The notes: generated by a model not told the origin, from the sequence alone. Numbered from the stretch's first letter, positions 17,831-26,941 are shown. The stretch is DNA of 64,000 bases from Caldicellulosiruptor diazotrophicus (GCF_017347585.1 NZ_AP024480.1:1820001-1884000); one strand, 5' to 3'. Made by a program: numbers and translations.

Positions 17831-17863
17831 GTAGGGCTATAGCAATAAATGCTATAACCCTAC
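17831..17863 (-). promoter_or_regulatory. Intergenic stem-loop after the secreted-protein gene
   Basis: A 14-bp stem GTAGGGTTATAGCA / TGCTATAGCCCTAC with a five-base loop lies 17 nt past the stop of the secreted protein gene. It has no U-tract, so it looks less like a full terminator than a barrier that protects the upstream message or lets only part of transcription through to the ABC genes. Confidence 0.7.
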
Positions 17864-17879
17864 AAATAGCTTTATTAAA

Positions 17880-18305
17880 CTAGCGCAAGTCATACCAACC
17901 ACTTGCTTGGACAGACACAACATCTACAGCGTCATTTTGAGCCCATAAATTGATATAGGTTCCACTTTTAATATAATTGTTAGTATTAAAACCAATATTA
18001 ACAGTACCGTTTTGAGGAGATACTGCTACAACATTTGTAAGATAATTACCATTTGAATCAGTGACCCAAAAATCTACTTGGTTGTTACTACTTAATAATG
18101 AAGTTCCTTTACTAATAACTCTTACTTGTACAAACTGATCATTTGTTACTTTATTTGCTCCATTAATTTTTGTATCACCTTTAAAAGCTGGCAATATTAC
18201 GTTGAAATAACCGCTTACTGCTAGTGCAAATACAAACGTTAAAGCAAAAGCAAATAAACATAGTACTGAAATTAAACTTTTGAATTTAAGACTTCTTATT
18301 AACAT
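17880..18305 (-). CDS. Small secreted beta-rich protein heading the ABC operon
   Basis: A 141-residue precursor: basic start (MLIRSLKFK), a hydrophobic signal segment (about 10-30) ending near ALAVSG, then about 110 residues rich in Asn, Val, Thr and Gly with short beta strands and a Trp/Tyr-containing end (ASGWYDLR). It has no cysteines after the signal and no lipobox. The shape faintly recalls the small secreted DUF2712-type proteins of Bacillus, but I cannot assign it. The ATG at 18305 follows AGGAGGTGT at short distance. It is the first gene of the operon and is separated from the transporter genes by a stem-loop, as expected for a product needed in larger amounts. It has no cysteine- or serine-rich core that would suggest a modified peptide. 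Confidence 0.65.
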   Translation of the reverse strand: MLIRSLKFKSLISVLCLFAFALTFVFALAVSGYFNVILPAFKGDTKINGANKVTNDQFVQVRVISKGTSLLSSNNQVDFWVTDSNGNYLTNVVAVSPQNGTVNIGFNTNNYIKSGTYINLWAQNDAVDVVSVQASGWYDLR

Positions 18306-18807
18306 ACACCTCCTAATTTTTCCATTCGCATTATTTAACTTACCACTAATAACCAACATTGTTTTTGCACTATCAAATCAACTGGACACTTATCAAGGTA
18401 TGGGATTTACTGATGTTGGAAAAGAATCTGTTGATAGTTTTACAATTACAAAAGGTGATTTTTATTGTTACCATAGAATAACTAAGTCAACTCGATGGAA
18501 TACAGGAACATATGCTGGAATGAAATTAACTCCTCTTAAAAAAGAATGGTCGGGATACAATGCTGTAAACAATAGAGCTCAAACAATTAAAGTTGATCCA
18601 AACGATACCTCATACTATACACTTTCATTTACTGAACTCTCTGATGGAACTTACAAGATATATTTTCAGTCAATCTATAAAGATAACATAGATTTTGACG
18701 GTATTGTATTGTTATTCAAAACTATAATTTTATTTTCAAGTATCAGTGGAGTGATAAATCTTTATAGTATTGAAAAATATTACAAAAAATTTCATTCAGA
18801 AAAATAG
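18280..18807 (+). pseudogene. Altered copy of a small secreted protein
   Basis: From about 18335 to 18705 this is a near copy of the gene at 21058-21498: shared TNIVFALSN, LDTYQGxGFTDVGKESVDSF, KLTPLKKEW and SDGTYKIYFQS. Its 5' end has no ribosome site, and its first codons lie on the antisense of the start of the minus-strand secreted protein gene. The C-terminus runs into unrelated sequence (LLFKTIILFSS...) instead of the VYDDK end. The frame is open, so a product is possible, but both ends look rearranged. A conserved Trp that is a stop codon in the other copy is intact here. Confidence 0.55.
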
Positions 18808-18863
18808 AAAACTTTTTAGTTTAATTGACATTTTTTAACTTTTATTCTATGATTGCATCAAAG

Positions 18864-19451
18864 TTATTGAGAAATATTTTTCTCAACTCTTGCTATACAT
18901 TCTAAGAGTTCTTTTTCATATTCTTCATATACTTTTTTGGTTTTTGAGTTTCTGAATGACTGCAAATCTTCGTTTAAAGCATTTAATAAAAATATTGTCT
19001 TTTCAATATCAGGTTGAATATTAATAATTTTTTCTTTATTTTTAGGGTCAACTATTTTTGTTTTAATTTTCTTTAGAAAATCAACCATTTTGATAATTAA
19101 TTCATATCTTGAGTTAATTATTTTACCTATTTCCTTATCTTCAAATATGTTTGGCTCTTTTGCAATTAACATCGTCAATGTATTATTTAAAAAATATGCC
19201 TCAAGTCTTCCGTTTAGATATGAAAAATCCATATTTTCATCTTTGATGAGATATTCCAGAATATTACTTGCATCAGAGAGTTTATGAGAATATTCGACAA
19301 AAAATATATTAATAATTTTTGCATTATAATTGACTTTAAACACTTCCAATTTGTTTATTCTACTAAACAAAAAGCCTCCTATAATCACACTCAAAATTAA
19401 ATATGCTAAAAAAATAATTACTAAAATATTGCACAAATAAGTTTTTTTCAA
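18864..19451 (-). CDS. Membrane-anchored helical protein, unknown
   Basis: A 195-residue protein with an N-terminal membrane helix (about 8-31) and a mostly helical, charged outer part. No family recognised. A TTG at 19451 is the likely start, 12 nt after AAGGGGG. It follows the broken secreted-protein gene at 19471-19755 with a 19-nt gap, and both lie downstream of the promoter in repeat R2. Helical four-helix-bundle receptors or immunity proteins look like this, but no function can be assigned. Confidence 0.55.
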   Translation of the reverse strand: MKKTYLCNILVIIFLAYLILSVIIGGFLFSRINKLEVFKVNYNAKIINIFFVEYSHKLSDASNILEYLIKDENMDFSYLNGRLEAYFLNNTLTMLIAKEPNIFEDKEIGKIINSRYELIIKMVDFLKKIKTKIVDPKNKEKIINIQPDIEKTIFLLNALNEDLQSFRNSKTKKVYEEYEKELLECIARVEKNISQ

Positions 19452-19470
19452 TTAACGAATAACCCCCTTA

Positions 19471-19755
19471 CTAGTATTTAAAAGCATTGTCAGCTGCTTT
19501 TTCCCACATCTGCTCTATTTGATTTATTGTTACTGTATAACCAATTGAGCCACTCACTACTCCGCTACCTCCGTAATCAATTTTGTTAGATAAACTAATT
19601 GTTGTCTGTGTAGTTGTAAAAGTATGAGTATACTTGGCACCAACTTCATACCAATTGCCATCAACAACTTTTGGAGCAAGAACAACAGTTGCATAATAAT
19701 ATTGATAATGAGCATATAATTAAAAGAAAACAAATATTTTTTTAATTTTTTTCAT
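19471..19755 (-). pseudogene. Frame-broken small secreted protein
   Basis: From ATG at 19755 the reading gives a basic start (MKKIKKIFVF) and stops at once. With one base added, a perfect signal core follows (LLIICSLSILL). With a second frame change the sequence continues as a mature domain containing VLAPKVVDGNWYEVGAKY, TTTQTTISLS, YGGSGVVSGSIGY and a stop at 19471. It therefore was a secreted protein of about 95 residues. It is the first reading unit after the R2 promoter. Confidence 0.6.
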
Positions 19756-20111
19756 AAAATGGTTCCTTCTCTTTTTTGTTTTGATATTTATCTCAACCTT
19801 TTTCAGCCGGCTGATAAAAGGTTAGAGCTTAGATTTAAAAAATTCTAATTTTTTTTTTATTCTAAAGATTTTTCAAATATCACACGAGGCCTATTTAAAA
19901 CTCTATCTGCATCTCATACATTTCTTAGCTCATCTATTTCCCCTACACTGCAAACAAATTGTTGATAAGCCTTCTTGAGCACAGTCTGTTATATCTTGTG
20001 CCTTACATAATAGCATCTTCTTTTTATCTTTTCAATCAACTTGATTTTTTATATATTCATTCTTTTATTTTTTTTTAAGACTATTCTATGCTTAAATTAT
20101 TTCTTCTGTAA

Positions 20112-20288
20112 ATCTCTTCTTGGAATTTTTATGTAAATTATATCTTATATATTTTCTCTTTGTCAATCCCGTTTTTTCTTTTTTTTTAGCCAATTTTTAG
20201 CTAAATTTTGAGCAAAAAATACATATTTCTTTAATTAACTTTAAATCTCTTCGATTTTCTCAATTTTTAAAATTAAAAATTAATTTAA
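20112..20288. repeat. Promoter repeat R2
   Basis: Second copy of R1 (12699-12869), in the same orientation. The block around the promoter and the upstream CTAAATTTTGAGC element is best conserved. Confidence 0.75.
20137..20166 (-). promoter_or_regulatory. Promoter in repeat R2
   Basis: Minus-strand TTGACA (20161-20166), 18-nt spacer, TATAAT (20137-20142). A fully consensus sigma-A promoter reading toward the broken secreted protein and the 195-aa protein. Confidence 0.75.
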
Positions 20289-20973
20289 ATACTTTTACTA
20301 AAAAAATATGCTCCCTTTTATCAAAAGTTTTGTCTCTTTATTGCTTACTAAAAGTAGAGCATATCAAACTTATCGTTTGTGGAAGTCCCTTTATTAATAT
20401 TCAATATCTGAAACAACTACATCAAAAGTAGCCACCGCTTCATCTTCTGTAATGGCTTTCTCAGAAAATACTCAAATAGGTTAAAGATAAGGTTACTTTT
20501 TAACTATTCTTGCATCTTTCCCGTATGTACAGAAAATTTTATTAATAGTTGCAAATTTAACTTTTAATTTTGTATTATTAGTTTTTTCTTGTTTTAATTT
20601 TTTCTGAAAAAACTAATTTAATATTTTTTGTTTCTTAAAATCTTTACATTAAATACCATTCTACTACTTTGTCGTTTGCTATTAACACTCATTTCTGTTG
20701 TTGAAACATAATAAATTAGCTTTCTCCTAACTGAAAGATAAAAATAATTATTTTTTATAGAGCAATCTATAATTATTTGTTAGTTTATCACATTTGAAAT
20801 TTTGAAAATTCAATTGTAAATGGTTTATCATTAAAACTGTATTTTATTTCCAAATTCCTGTTATAACCTAACAGAATAATATTTTTTACACAATGTATTG
20901 ATTTAGTTTAATATACTTAGATAGATATTTATACATTCTTACAGCATTGTTGCCAGATTACTGGTATATATTG

Positions 20974-21002
20974 TTGACTTCATCAATATTAGAGTATATA
21001 AT
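20974..21002 (+). promoter_or_regulatory. Promoter of the plus-strand secreted protein/VanZ unit
   Basis: TTGACT (20974-20979), 17-nt spacer, TATAAT (20997-21002), about 55 nt upstream of the start codon. Confidence 0.75.
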
Positions 21003-21057
21003 AATAGCAACAAAAATTTTTTATAATAACTAAAAATAGAAAGGTGTGTGATTGCCA

Positions 21058-21498
21058 ATGTATAACAAGAAACAAGTATATCTTATTATTCTTACTTTAA
21101 CTGCAATATTTTGCTTACCATTAATGACCAACATTGTCTTTGCACTATCAAATAAATTAGACACTTATCAAGGAACAGGATTTACTGATGTCGGCAAAGA
21201 ATCTGTTGACAGTTTTACAATTACAAAAGGTGATTTTTATTGTTATCACAGAATAACTAAATCAACTCGATAGAATACTGGGACATATGCTGAAATGAAA
21301 TTAACTCCTCTTAAAAAAGAATGGTTGGGATACAAGGCTGTAAGTAATAAAGCTCAAACAATTCAAGTTAGTCCAAATGATACATCATATTATACACTTC
21401 CATTTACTGAGCTTTCTGACGGAACTTATAAAATATACTTCCAGTCCACTTATAAAGATAATGTAGATTTTGATGGTATTGTATATGACGATAAGTAA
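21058..21498 (+). pseudogene. Small secreted protein with an internal stop
   Basis: ATG at 21058 follows AAAGGTGTG; a clean signal peptide (LIILTLTAIFCLPL...) ends near FALSN. The mature part is beta-rich and about 115 residues long. A TAG at about 21271 stands where the copy at 18280-18807 has TGG (Trp), so translation would stop after about 70 residues. Beyond it the frame stays open to 21498. Promoter, ribosome site and signal peptide are all intact, so the nonsense change may be recent. Family unknown. Confidence 0.7.
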
Positions 21499-21526
21499 TA
21501 TTAGAAATTTTAGCAGGGGGACCATT

Positions 21527-22114
21527 ATGAAACTTAAAGAAATCTTAAAAAATGCATTTATAGTTATATGTTCTCTTGTTTTGTCAATGTTTTTATGTTA
21601 TTATGTTTTAGATGATATCTGGTTACATTTTTCAATTGAAGCATTTAGCTTTATATTTTTGAGAGTTTTTGTAGCTATTTTATTGTTTTCTCTCTTGCAT
21701 CTTATATTTAACGGAAAATTATATTATTACATGTTAGATATTTTATTTACCAGTTATATTGTTTTAGTTATTTCGCTTAGCTTTTTCCGGATAAGCAGAT
21801 CAGAACATTACATCAACTTTAATTTAAATGAAATAATTAATTATAGTTTATCTCAAATAATTGAAAACTTCATTTTGTATTTGCCAGCTGGTTTTTACCT
21901 TTCTTTTAGAATAAAAAATAAACCAAAAATCACAATTTTTATTTTTTTAGTATGGATTATAGTAGTTGAATTGCTACAGTTTTTAACAAAAAGGGGTGTA
22001 TTTGATATTTTAGACATTATAATTAATTTACTTGGTTATCTTACAGGAATCTTGATATTCAACATACCCCAAATAAAAAACTTTTTTAATAACAAAAAAA
22101 GACCAGCTAATTAA
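21527..22114 (+). CDS. VanZ-like family membrane protein
   Basis: A 195-residue membrane protein with about five hydrophobic segments. The C-terminal half has the VanZ-like pattern: NFILYLPAGFYLSF, then VVELLQFLTKRGVFDILDI and a final helix NLLGYLTGILIF. VanZ-like proteins are linked to teicoplanin or lipoglycopeptide tolerance and to cell-envelope stress, though most members are uncharacterised. ATG at 21527 is preceded by AGGGGG. It is 28 nt behind the interrupted secreted protein gene and likely shares its promoter, so it could be a protective partner. Confidence 0.85.
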   Translation: MKLKEILKNAFIVICSLVLSMFLCYYVLDDIWLHFSIEAFSFIFLRVFVAILLFSLLHLIFNGKLYYYMLDILFTSYIVLVISLSFFRISRSEHYINFNLNEIINYSLSQIIENFILYLPAGFYLSFRIKNKPKITIFIFLVWIIVVELLQFLTKRGVFDILDIIINLLGYLTGILIFNIPQIKNFFNNKKRPAN

Positions 22115-22434
22115 AAGCAAGAGGTTTTTAAAAAATTTTGAATATATTTTTTACCGCAGAACAATACTCTTCGCAATATTTCTGAACCTCTTTTTGATAT
22201 TTTGTTCTTCGTGCCAACAAATTGCCATGATTGAACTACCGAGAGGGTTAAACCAAAATATGCAACTAATTTGTTTTGTAAGCAATCAATTCATCGTTAA
22301 AATGATAATATTGACAACAATCTTTTTGGATATTTATATAGTTAAAAGAGGGGCTTTTCAAATTTTTTGTGAAAAGCCCCTCTTATCTTTATTTTTATTT
22401 TGAACTTGATTTTCTAACTTTACATTTTAATGTA
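22115..22434. other. Non-coding stretch after the VanZ-like gene
   Basis: No supported gene. It contains a repeat-associated terminator hairpin at 22347-22383. Confidence 0.5.
22347..22383. terminator. Terminator hairpin, right boundary copy
   Basis: Stem AGAGGGGCTTTTCA / TGAAAAGCCCCTCT followed by TATCTTTATTTTTATTTT. It is the counterpart of the hairpin at 11247-11285 and can end plus-strand transcription from the VanZ unit. Confidence 0.8.
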
Positions 22435-22697
22435 TTTATTCTTTTTTTCATTTGTGTATGTTATTATTGTGTTTAAATATAATAAATATAAAACAAATAA
22501 GAATACTGCTATCTCATTAAAATACTTTTTTCAAGTCAAATTAATCTATAATTCCCAAAACCAAAAAGATAAAAAATACCGGTAATATAATATTCTACTA
22601 TTCTTCTCCTACCTTATTATTTTCTGATATATTTCCGCGCTATAATAATTAATACAAAAAACACTGTAAAAAATCATACTCCACTTATTGGTCTTTT
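22435..22697 (-). pseudogene. Decayed copy of the 86-aa membrane protein gene
   Basis: Aligns along its length with 11329-11589 (shared blocks such as AAATATAAAACAAATAA and ATATAATAT). It has several small insertions or deletions, and no open frame or start codon remains. Confidence 0.65.
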
Positions 22698-24356
22698 CTA
22701 ATCAATAATCTCATCAATTGGCGCACCGGGTGGGACAATTGGAAGAGCTTTTTCGTCCTTGTCAATTACAAAGTCAATCACAGTTGGTCTTCCTGCTTCT
22801 AACGCTTTTAAAATAGCTCTGTCAACCTCATCTGGTGATGTAACTCTTATGCCAAGTGCACCGTATGCATCTGCAAGCTTTACAAAATCTGGTGGTCTGT
22901 CAAGTGTTGTCTGTGAAAATCTTTTTCCGTAGAAGAGATCCTGCCACTGGCGTACCATGCCCAACACACCATTGTTAAGTAGTGCAACTATCACAGGAAT
23001 ATTGTAATGAACAGCTGTTGCAAGCTCGCCACAGTTCATCCTAAAGCTCCCATCACCTGCAATATCAATTACTACTTTGTCTGGTCTTGCTATCTTTGCT
23101 CCAATTGCCGCACCAAAACCATAACCCATTGTACCAAGACCACCAGAAGAAATAAACTGTCTTGGTCTTTGGTATTTGTAAAACTGTGCTGCCCAAATCT
23201 GGTTTTGTCCAACCTCTGTTGTGATTATTGCATCGTTGTTGGTAAGAGCAGAAATTCTCTCAACAACATACTGGGGATGGAGCTTGCCATCTTGAGGATA
23301 GCTCAAAGGATAGTTTTTCTTCCATTCGTAAATCATCTCAATCCAGTCTGTGTTAGTCTTCTTCTGTACATTTTCAACCAATATTTTTAATATCTGCTTT
23401 ACATCACCAATCAGGGCAATATCTGTACTCACATTCTTGTCTATTTCAGCCGGGTCAATATCAATGTGAATAATCTTTGCATTTGGTGCAAACTTATCTA
23501 CTTTGCTAATTACTCTGTCTGAGAACCTCGCACCAATAGCAATCAAAAGGTCACAGTGCGAAACTGCATAGTTAGAAGCCCTTGTGCCATGCATCCCAAC
23601 AAGTCCTGTATAGTTCGGATGAGTTGATGGAAATCCACCAACACCCATCAAAGTTGTGGCAACAGGTGCATTTATCTTTTCTGCAAATTCAATGAGCTCT
23701 TCTGATGCCTCTGACGAAATAACCCCTCCGCCTGAACAGATAAAAGGTCTCTCGCTTGCATTGATAAGTTCTATTGCCTTCTCAATCTCTTCTTTTGTTG
23801 CCAAAACATTCTTTCTTATCTTTTTGGGTTCTTTCTTCTCATACTCAGCATACTGTGCAGTGACATCCTTGCAAACATCAACTAAAACAGGTCCTGGTCT
23901 TCCACTCTGCGCAATCTCAAATGCGCGTCTGATTGTGTCTGCAAGTGTATTTACATCTTTAACAATGAAATTGTGCTTTGTAATTGGCATTGTAATACCT
24001 GTAATATCAACTTCTTGGAAAGAGTCTTTCCCAAGAAGATTTGTTGGTACTTGCCCAGTAATTGCAACAACCGGAACTGAATCCATATATGCTGTTGCAA
24101 TACCTGTGACGATATTTGTCGCACCGGGGCCTGAGGTTGTAAACACAACACCAACCTTACCAGACGCTCTTGCAAATCCATCTGCAGCGTGTGACGCGTG
24201 CTGTTCATGAGATGTTAAATAATGTTTTATTTCATTCTGATGTTTGTAAAGAGCATCATAAATATTTAAAGCAGCACCACCCGGATACCCAAAAACAACA
24301 TTTACATCCTGTTCTTTTAAACATTCGATTATAATCTCTGCACCTGTCAACTTCAA
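22698..24356 (-). CDS. ilvB: Acetolactate synthase large subunit
   Basis: Condenses pyruvate units to acetolactate (or 2-aceto-2-hydroxybutyrate), the first common step of branched-chain amino acid synthesis, with ThDP, Mg2+ and FAD. The 552-residue protein shows the ThDP glutamate in SHEQHASHAADG near 50, central FAD-binding domain, and the GDGSFRMN...NN ThDP-Mg motif near 440-470. The TTG at 24356 lies 9 nt after GGGGG. It is the last of three ilv genes; no regulatory subunit ilvN follows, and the next sequence is island debris. Confidence 0.95.
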   Translation of the reverse strand: MKLTGAEIIIECLKEQDVNVVFGYPGGAALNIYDALYKHQNEIKHYLTSHEQHASHAADGFARASGKVGVVFTTSGPGATNIVTGIATAYMDSVPVVAITGQVPTNLLGKDSFQEVDITGITMPITKHNFIVKDVNTLADTIRRAFEIAQSGRPGPVLVDVCKDVTAQYAEYEKKEPKKIRKNVLATKEEIEKAIELINASERPFICSGGGVISSEASEELIEFAEKINAPVATTLMGVGGFPSTHPNYTGLVGMHGTRASNYAVSHCDLLIAIGARFSDRVISKVDKFAPNAKIIHIDIDPAEIDKNVSTDIALIGDVKQILKILVENVQKKTNTDWIEMIYEWKKNYPLSYPQDGKLHPQYVVERISALTNNDAIITTEVGQNQIWAAQFYKYQRPRQFISSGGLGTMGYGFGAAIGAKIARPDKVVIDIAGDGSFRMNCGELATAVHYNIPVIVALLNNGVLGMVRQWQDLFYGKRFSQTTLDRPPDFVKLADAYGALGIRVTSPDEVDRAILKALEAGRPTVIDFVIDKDEKALPIVPPGAPIDEIID

Positions 24357-24383
24357 AATATCACAACCCCCAAAAAAAGATTT

Positions 24384-26042
24384 TCATTCAAGTATAGCAC
24401 CAGTTGACGCTGACCTTACAAGCTTTGAATATCTGTAAAGATACCCTTTTTTTATTTTTGGCTCAAATGGTGGAAGGTTTTCAAGTCTTCTTTTTATCTC
24501 ATCCTCAGGAACTTCCAAGGTAAGAGTTTTGCTCTCTATATCAATTGAAATTATATCTCCATCTTTCACAACTGCAATTGGACCTCTCTCTGCTGCTTCT
24601 GGTGATACATGCCCAAAACAAGCACCTCTTGTAGCACCGGAAAACCTTCCATCGGTGATGAGTGCAACATCTTCAATTAGCCCAACACCCGCCAAAGCTG
24701 ATGTAGGCGAGAGCATTTCTCTCATACCAGGTCCGCCTTTTGGCCCTTCATATCTTATAACAATAACATCTCCTTTTTGGATTTTTCCTTTCAAGATTGC
24801 CTCAAATACCTCTTCACCGCTTTCAAACACGCGCGCAGGTCCTCTGTGCTTCATTAGCTTTGGCGGCACAGCACTTTTCTTTACAACAGCACCATCTGGT
24901 GCAAGGTTACCTCTTACAATCACAAGCCCACCTGTTTCAGAATATGGATTATCAACTGGTCTTATGACATTGTAGTTTTTAACACTTGCATTTTTAATAT
25001 TCTCACCAACTGTTTTGCCTGTAACTGTCATAAGATTTAAGTGAATTAACTTCTTTTTTGACAGCTCATTCATAACAGCCTGAACGCCACCTGCAAAGTA
25101 AAGGTCTTCGATATGATGTTGTCCTGCCGGTGAAAGCTTGCAAAGATTTGGAGTTCTATCGCTTATAGTGTTGATTATATCAAGATTTAACTTTATCCCA
25201 ACTTCATTTGCTATAGCAGGAAGATGCAAAATAGTGTTTGTTGACCCCCCAAGCGCCATGTCAACTGCCAAGGCATTTTCAAATGCTTCAACTGTTAAAA
25301 TATCAGACGGTTTTATATCCTTTTCAACAAGCTCAACTATCTTCATTCCCGCCATTTTAGCAAGACGGATTCGTGCTGCCATTACAGCTGGAATTGTTCC
25401 ATTTCCAGGAAGAGCAAGCCCCAAAGCCTCGCTCAAACAGTTCATGGTGTTTGCTGTGAACATCCCCGAGCAAGAACCACAACCAGGACATGCATTTTCT
25501 TCTAAAGCATATAAATCCTCTTCAGAAATCTTGCCAGCAGAATATGCGCCTACACCCTCAAACACAGAGTTTAAGTCACATATCCTATCATCAACTTTAC
25601 CTGCAAGCATGGGCCCACCACTTATTAAAATAGCAGGAATGTCCACCCTTGCCGCTGCCATGAGCATTCCAGGTACTATTTTGTCACAGTTTGGAATCAA
25701 GACCATACCATCAAATTGATGCGCCATTACCATTGCTTCGATTGAATCTGCGATGAGTTCTCTTGTGATAAGAGAATATTTCATACCAATGTGCCCCATT
25801 GCAATACCATCACATACACCTATGACGTTAAACTCCATTGGAGTTGCACCGGCAAGCCTTATACCCGCTTTTACCGCCTCTGCAATCTTATCAAGATGAA
25901 TGTGCCCTGGAACAATTTCATTCCATGAATTTACAACTGCAATAAGCGGTCTTCTTATCTCCTCATCAGTGTATCCCATTGCTTTGAAAAGTGAACGCTG
26001 AGGAGCCTTTTCAAATCCTTTCTTGACAATATCGCTTCTCAT
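24384..26042 (-). CDS. ilvD: Dihydroxy-acid dehydratase
   Basis: Dehydrates dihydroxy acids to 2-keto acids in valine, isoleucine and leucine synthesis using an Fe-S cluster. The 552-residue protein contains the cluster cysteines in NCDKIVPG near 118, [18 protein letters not shown] near 187-204 and the GGSTNT motif. C-terminal [10 protein letters not shown] is also present. Length is typical. It lies between ilvE (17 nt upstream) and ilvB (27 nt downstream). Confidence 0.97.
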   Translation of the reverse strand: MRSDIVKKGFEKAPQRSLFKAMGYTDEEIRRPLIAVVNSWNEIVPGHIHLDKIAEAVKAGIRLAGATPMEFNVIGVCDGIAMGHIGMKYSLITRELIADSIEAMVMAHQFDGMVLIPNCDKIVPGMLMAAARVDIPAILISGGPMLAGKVDDRICDLNSVFEGVGAYSAGKISEEDLYALEENACPGCGSCSGMFTANTMNCLSEALGLALPGNGTIPAVMAARIRLAKMAGMKIVELVEKDIKPSDILTVEAFENALAVDMALGGSTNTILHLPAIANEVGIKLNLDIINTISDRTPNLCKLSPAGQHHIEDLYFAGGVQAVMNELSKKKLIHLNLMTVTGKTVGENIKNASVKNYNVIRPVDNPYSETGGLVIVRGNLAPDGAVVKKSAVPPKLMKHRGPARVFESGEEVFEAILKGKIQKGDVIVIRYEGPKGGPGMREMLSPTSALAGVGLIEDVALITDGRFSGATRGACFGHVSPEAAERGPIAVVKDGDIISIDIESKTLTLEVPEDEIKRRLENLPPFEPKIKKGYLYRYSKLVRSASTGAILE

Positions 26043-26059
26043 CTTATGTTTTCATCTCC

Positions 26060-26941
26060 TTACTCATATATATCAACACCATCAACAAGGGTAAGTTTTT
26101 TAAACTCTTCCATAAGTTTTTTTGTTATTGGTCCAACCTCACCATTTCCTATCTTTCTGCCATCAACCTCAGTCACAGCGATAACCTCTGCTGCAGTTCC
26201 TGTAAAGAAACACTCATCAGCATTGTAAAGGTTATAAAGTGTAAATACCTTTTCATACACAGGTATTCCCAAATCTTTTGCCAAAGCCATTACCGTTCTT
26301 CTTGTTATCCCGTCCAAAGCTCCAAGATAAACAGGTGGTGTTATAAGCTCATCATCCTTAACAATGAAAATATTATCACCTGTACACTCTGTCACATAAC
26401 CATCTTGTGTAAGCATTATTGCTTCGGGAACACCTGCTCTGTTTGCCTCAATCTTTGCCAAGATGTTGTTCAGGTAATTTAGTGACTTTATCTGCGGGTC
26501 AACACACTGAGGACTATTTCTTCTTGTGGATGCTGTTATTACCTTCATTCCCTTTTCGTACATTTCTTGTGGATATAAAACAATTGAATCAGCAATTATT
26601 ACAATTGTCGGTTTTGGACACTTTGCTGGTGAAAGACCTAAATCACCCACCCCTCGTGACACAACAAGTCTGATATATCCTTCCCTGATATTATTTATTC
26701 TGCAAGTCTTCTTTAGGGCTTCAATCATCTCTTCCTTAGAGATTGGAATTTCCATATAGATGGCTTTTGCAGCCTGGTACAGCCTGTCCACATGTTCTTT
26801 ACACTTAAAAATTTTGCCGTTATATACTCTTATTCCTTCAAAAACACCATCGCCATACAAAAAACCATGATCAAACACTGAAATTTTTGCTTCTGATTTC
26901 TTGTAAAACTCGCCATCAATATATATTAGTTTTTCTTCCAT
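26060..26941 (-). CDS. ilvE: Branched-chain amino acid aminotransferase
   Basis: PLP enzyme of fold type IV that makes the last step of Val, Leu and Ile synthesis. The 293-residue protein has FDHGFLYGDGVFEGIR near 23-38, the PLP lysine in QIKSLNYLNN near 158, and the ECTGDNIF loop near 192. It is the first gene of ilvE-ilvD-ilvB. AGGGGGAAA precedes the ATG. The 260-nt upstream region shows no T-box that I can recognise. Confidence 0.93.
   Translation of the reverse strand: MEEKLIYIDGEFYKKSEAKISVFDHGFLYGDGVFEGIRVYNGKIFKCKEHVDRLYQAAKAIYMEIPISKEEMIEALKKTCRINNIREGYIRLVVSRGVGDLGLSPAKCPKPTIVIIADSIVLYPQEMYEKGMKVITASTRRNSPQCVDPQIKSLNYLNNILAKIEANRAGVPEAIMLTQDGYVTECTGDNIFIVKDDELITPPVYLGALDGITRRTVMALAKDLGIPVYEKVFTLYNLYNADECFFTGTAAEVIAVTEVDGRKIGNGEVGPITKKLMEEFKKLTLVDGVDIYE

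Larger units (their letters stand above)
19756..21057. other. Long non-coding stretch of the island
   Basis: Apart from repeat R2 and the promoter at 20974-21002 I see no supported gene. A short minus-strand tail (EKAITEDEAVATFDVVVSD before a stop at about 20399) may be the end of a lost gene. The rest is very AT-rich with homopolymer runs. Confidence 0.5.
22347..22697. repeat. Island boundary repeat, right copy
   Basis: Diverged direct copy of 11247-11589 (terminator plus 86-aa gene), abutting the 3' end of ilvB. Confidence 0.7.

Noticed and set aside
17880-18305. Lactococcin 972-type bacteriocin
   Set aside because: Size and ABC neighbours invited it, but the sequence lacks that family's motifs and partner membrane protein; left as unknown secreted protein.
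18866-18890. Short palindrome TTGAGAAAAATATTTCTCAA
   Set aside because: It lies inside the last codons of the 195-aa gene and has no U-tract; AT-rich palindromes of this size are expected by chance here.
20290-20970. CRISPR array or tandem repeats
   Set aside because: No regularly spaced repeats occur here or elsewhere in the window; the region is simply AT-rich.
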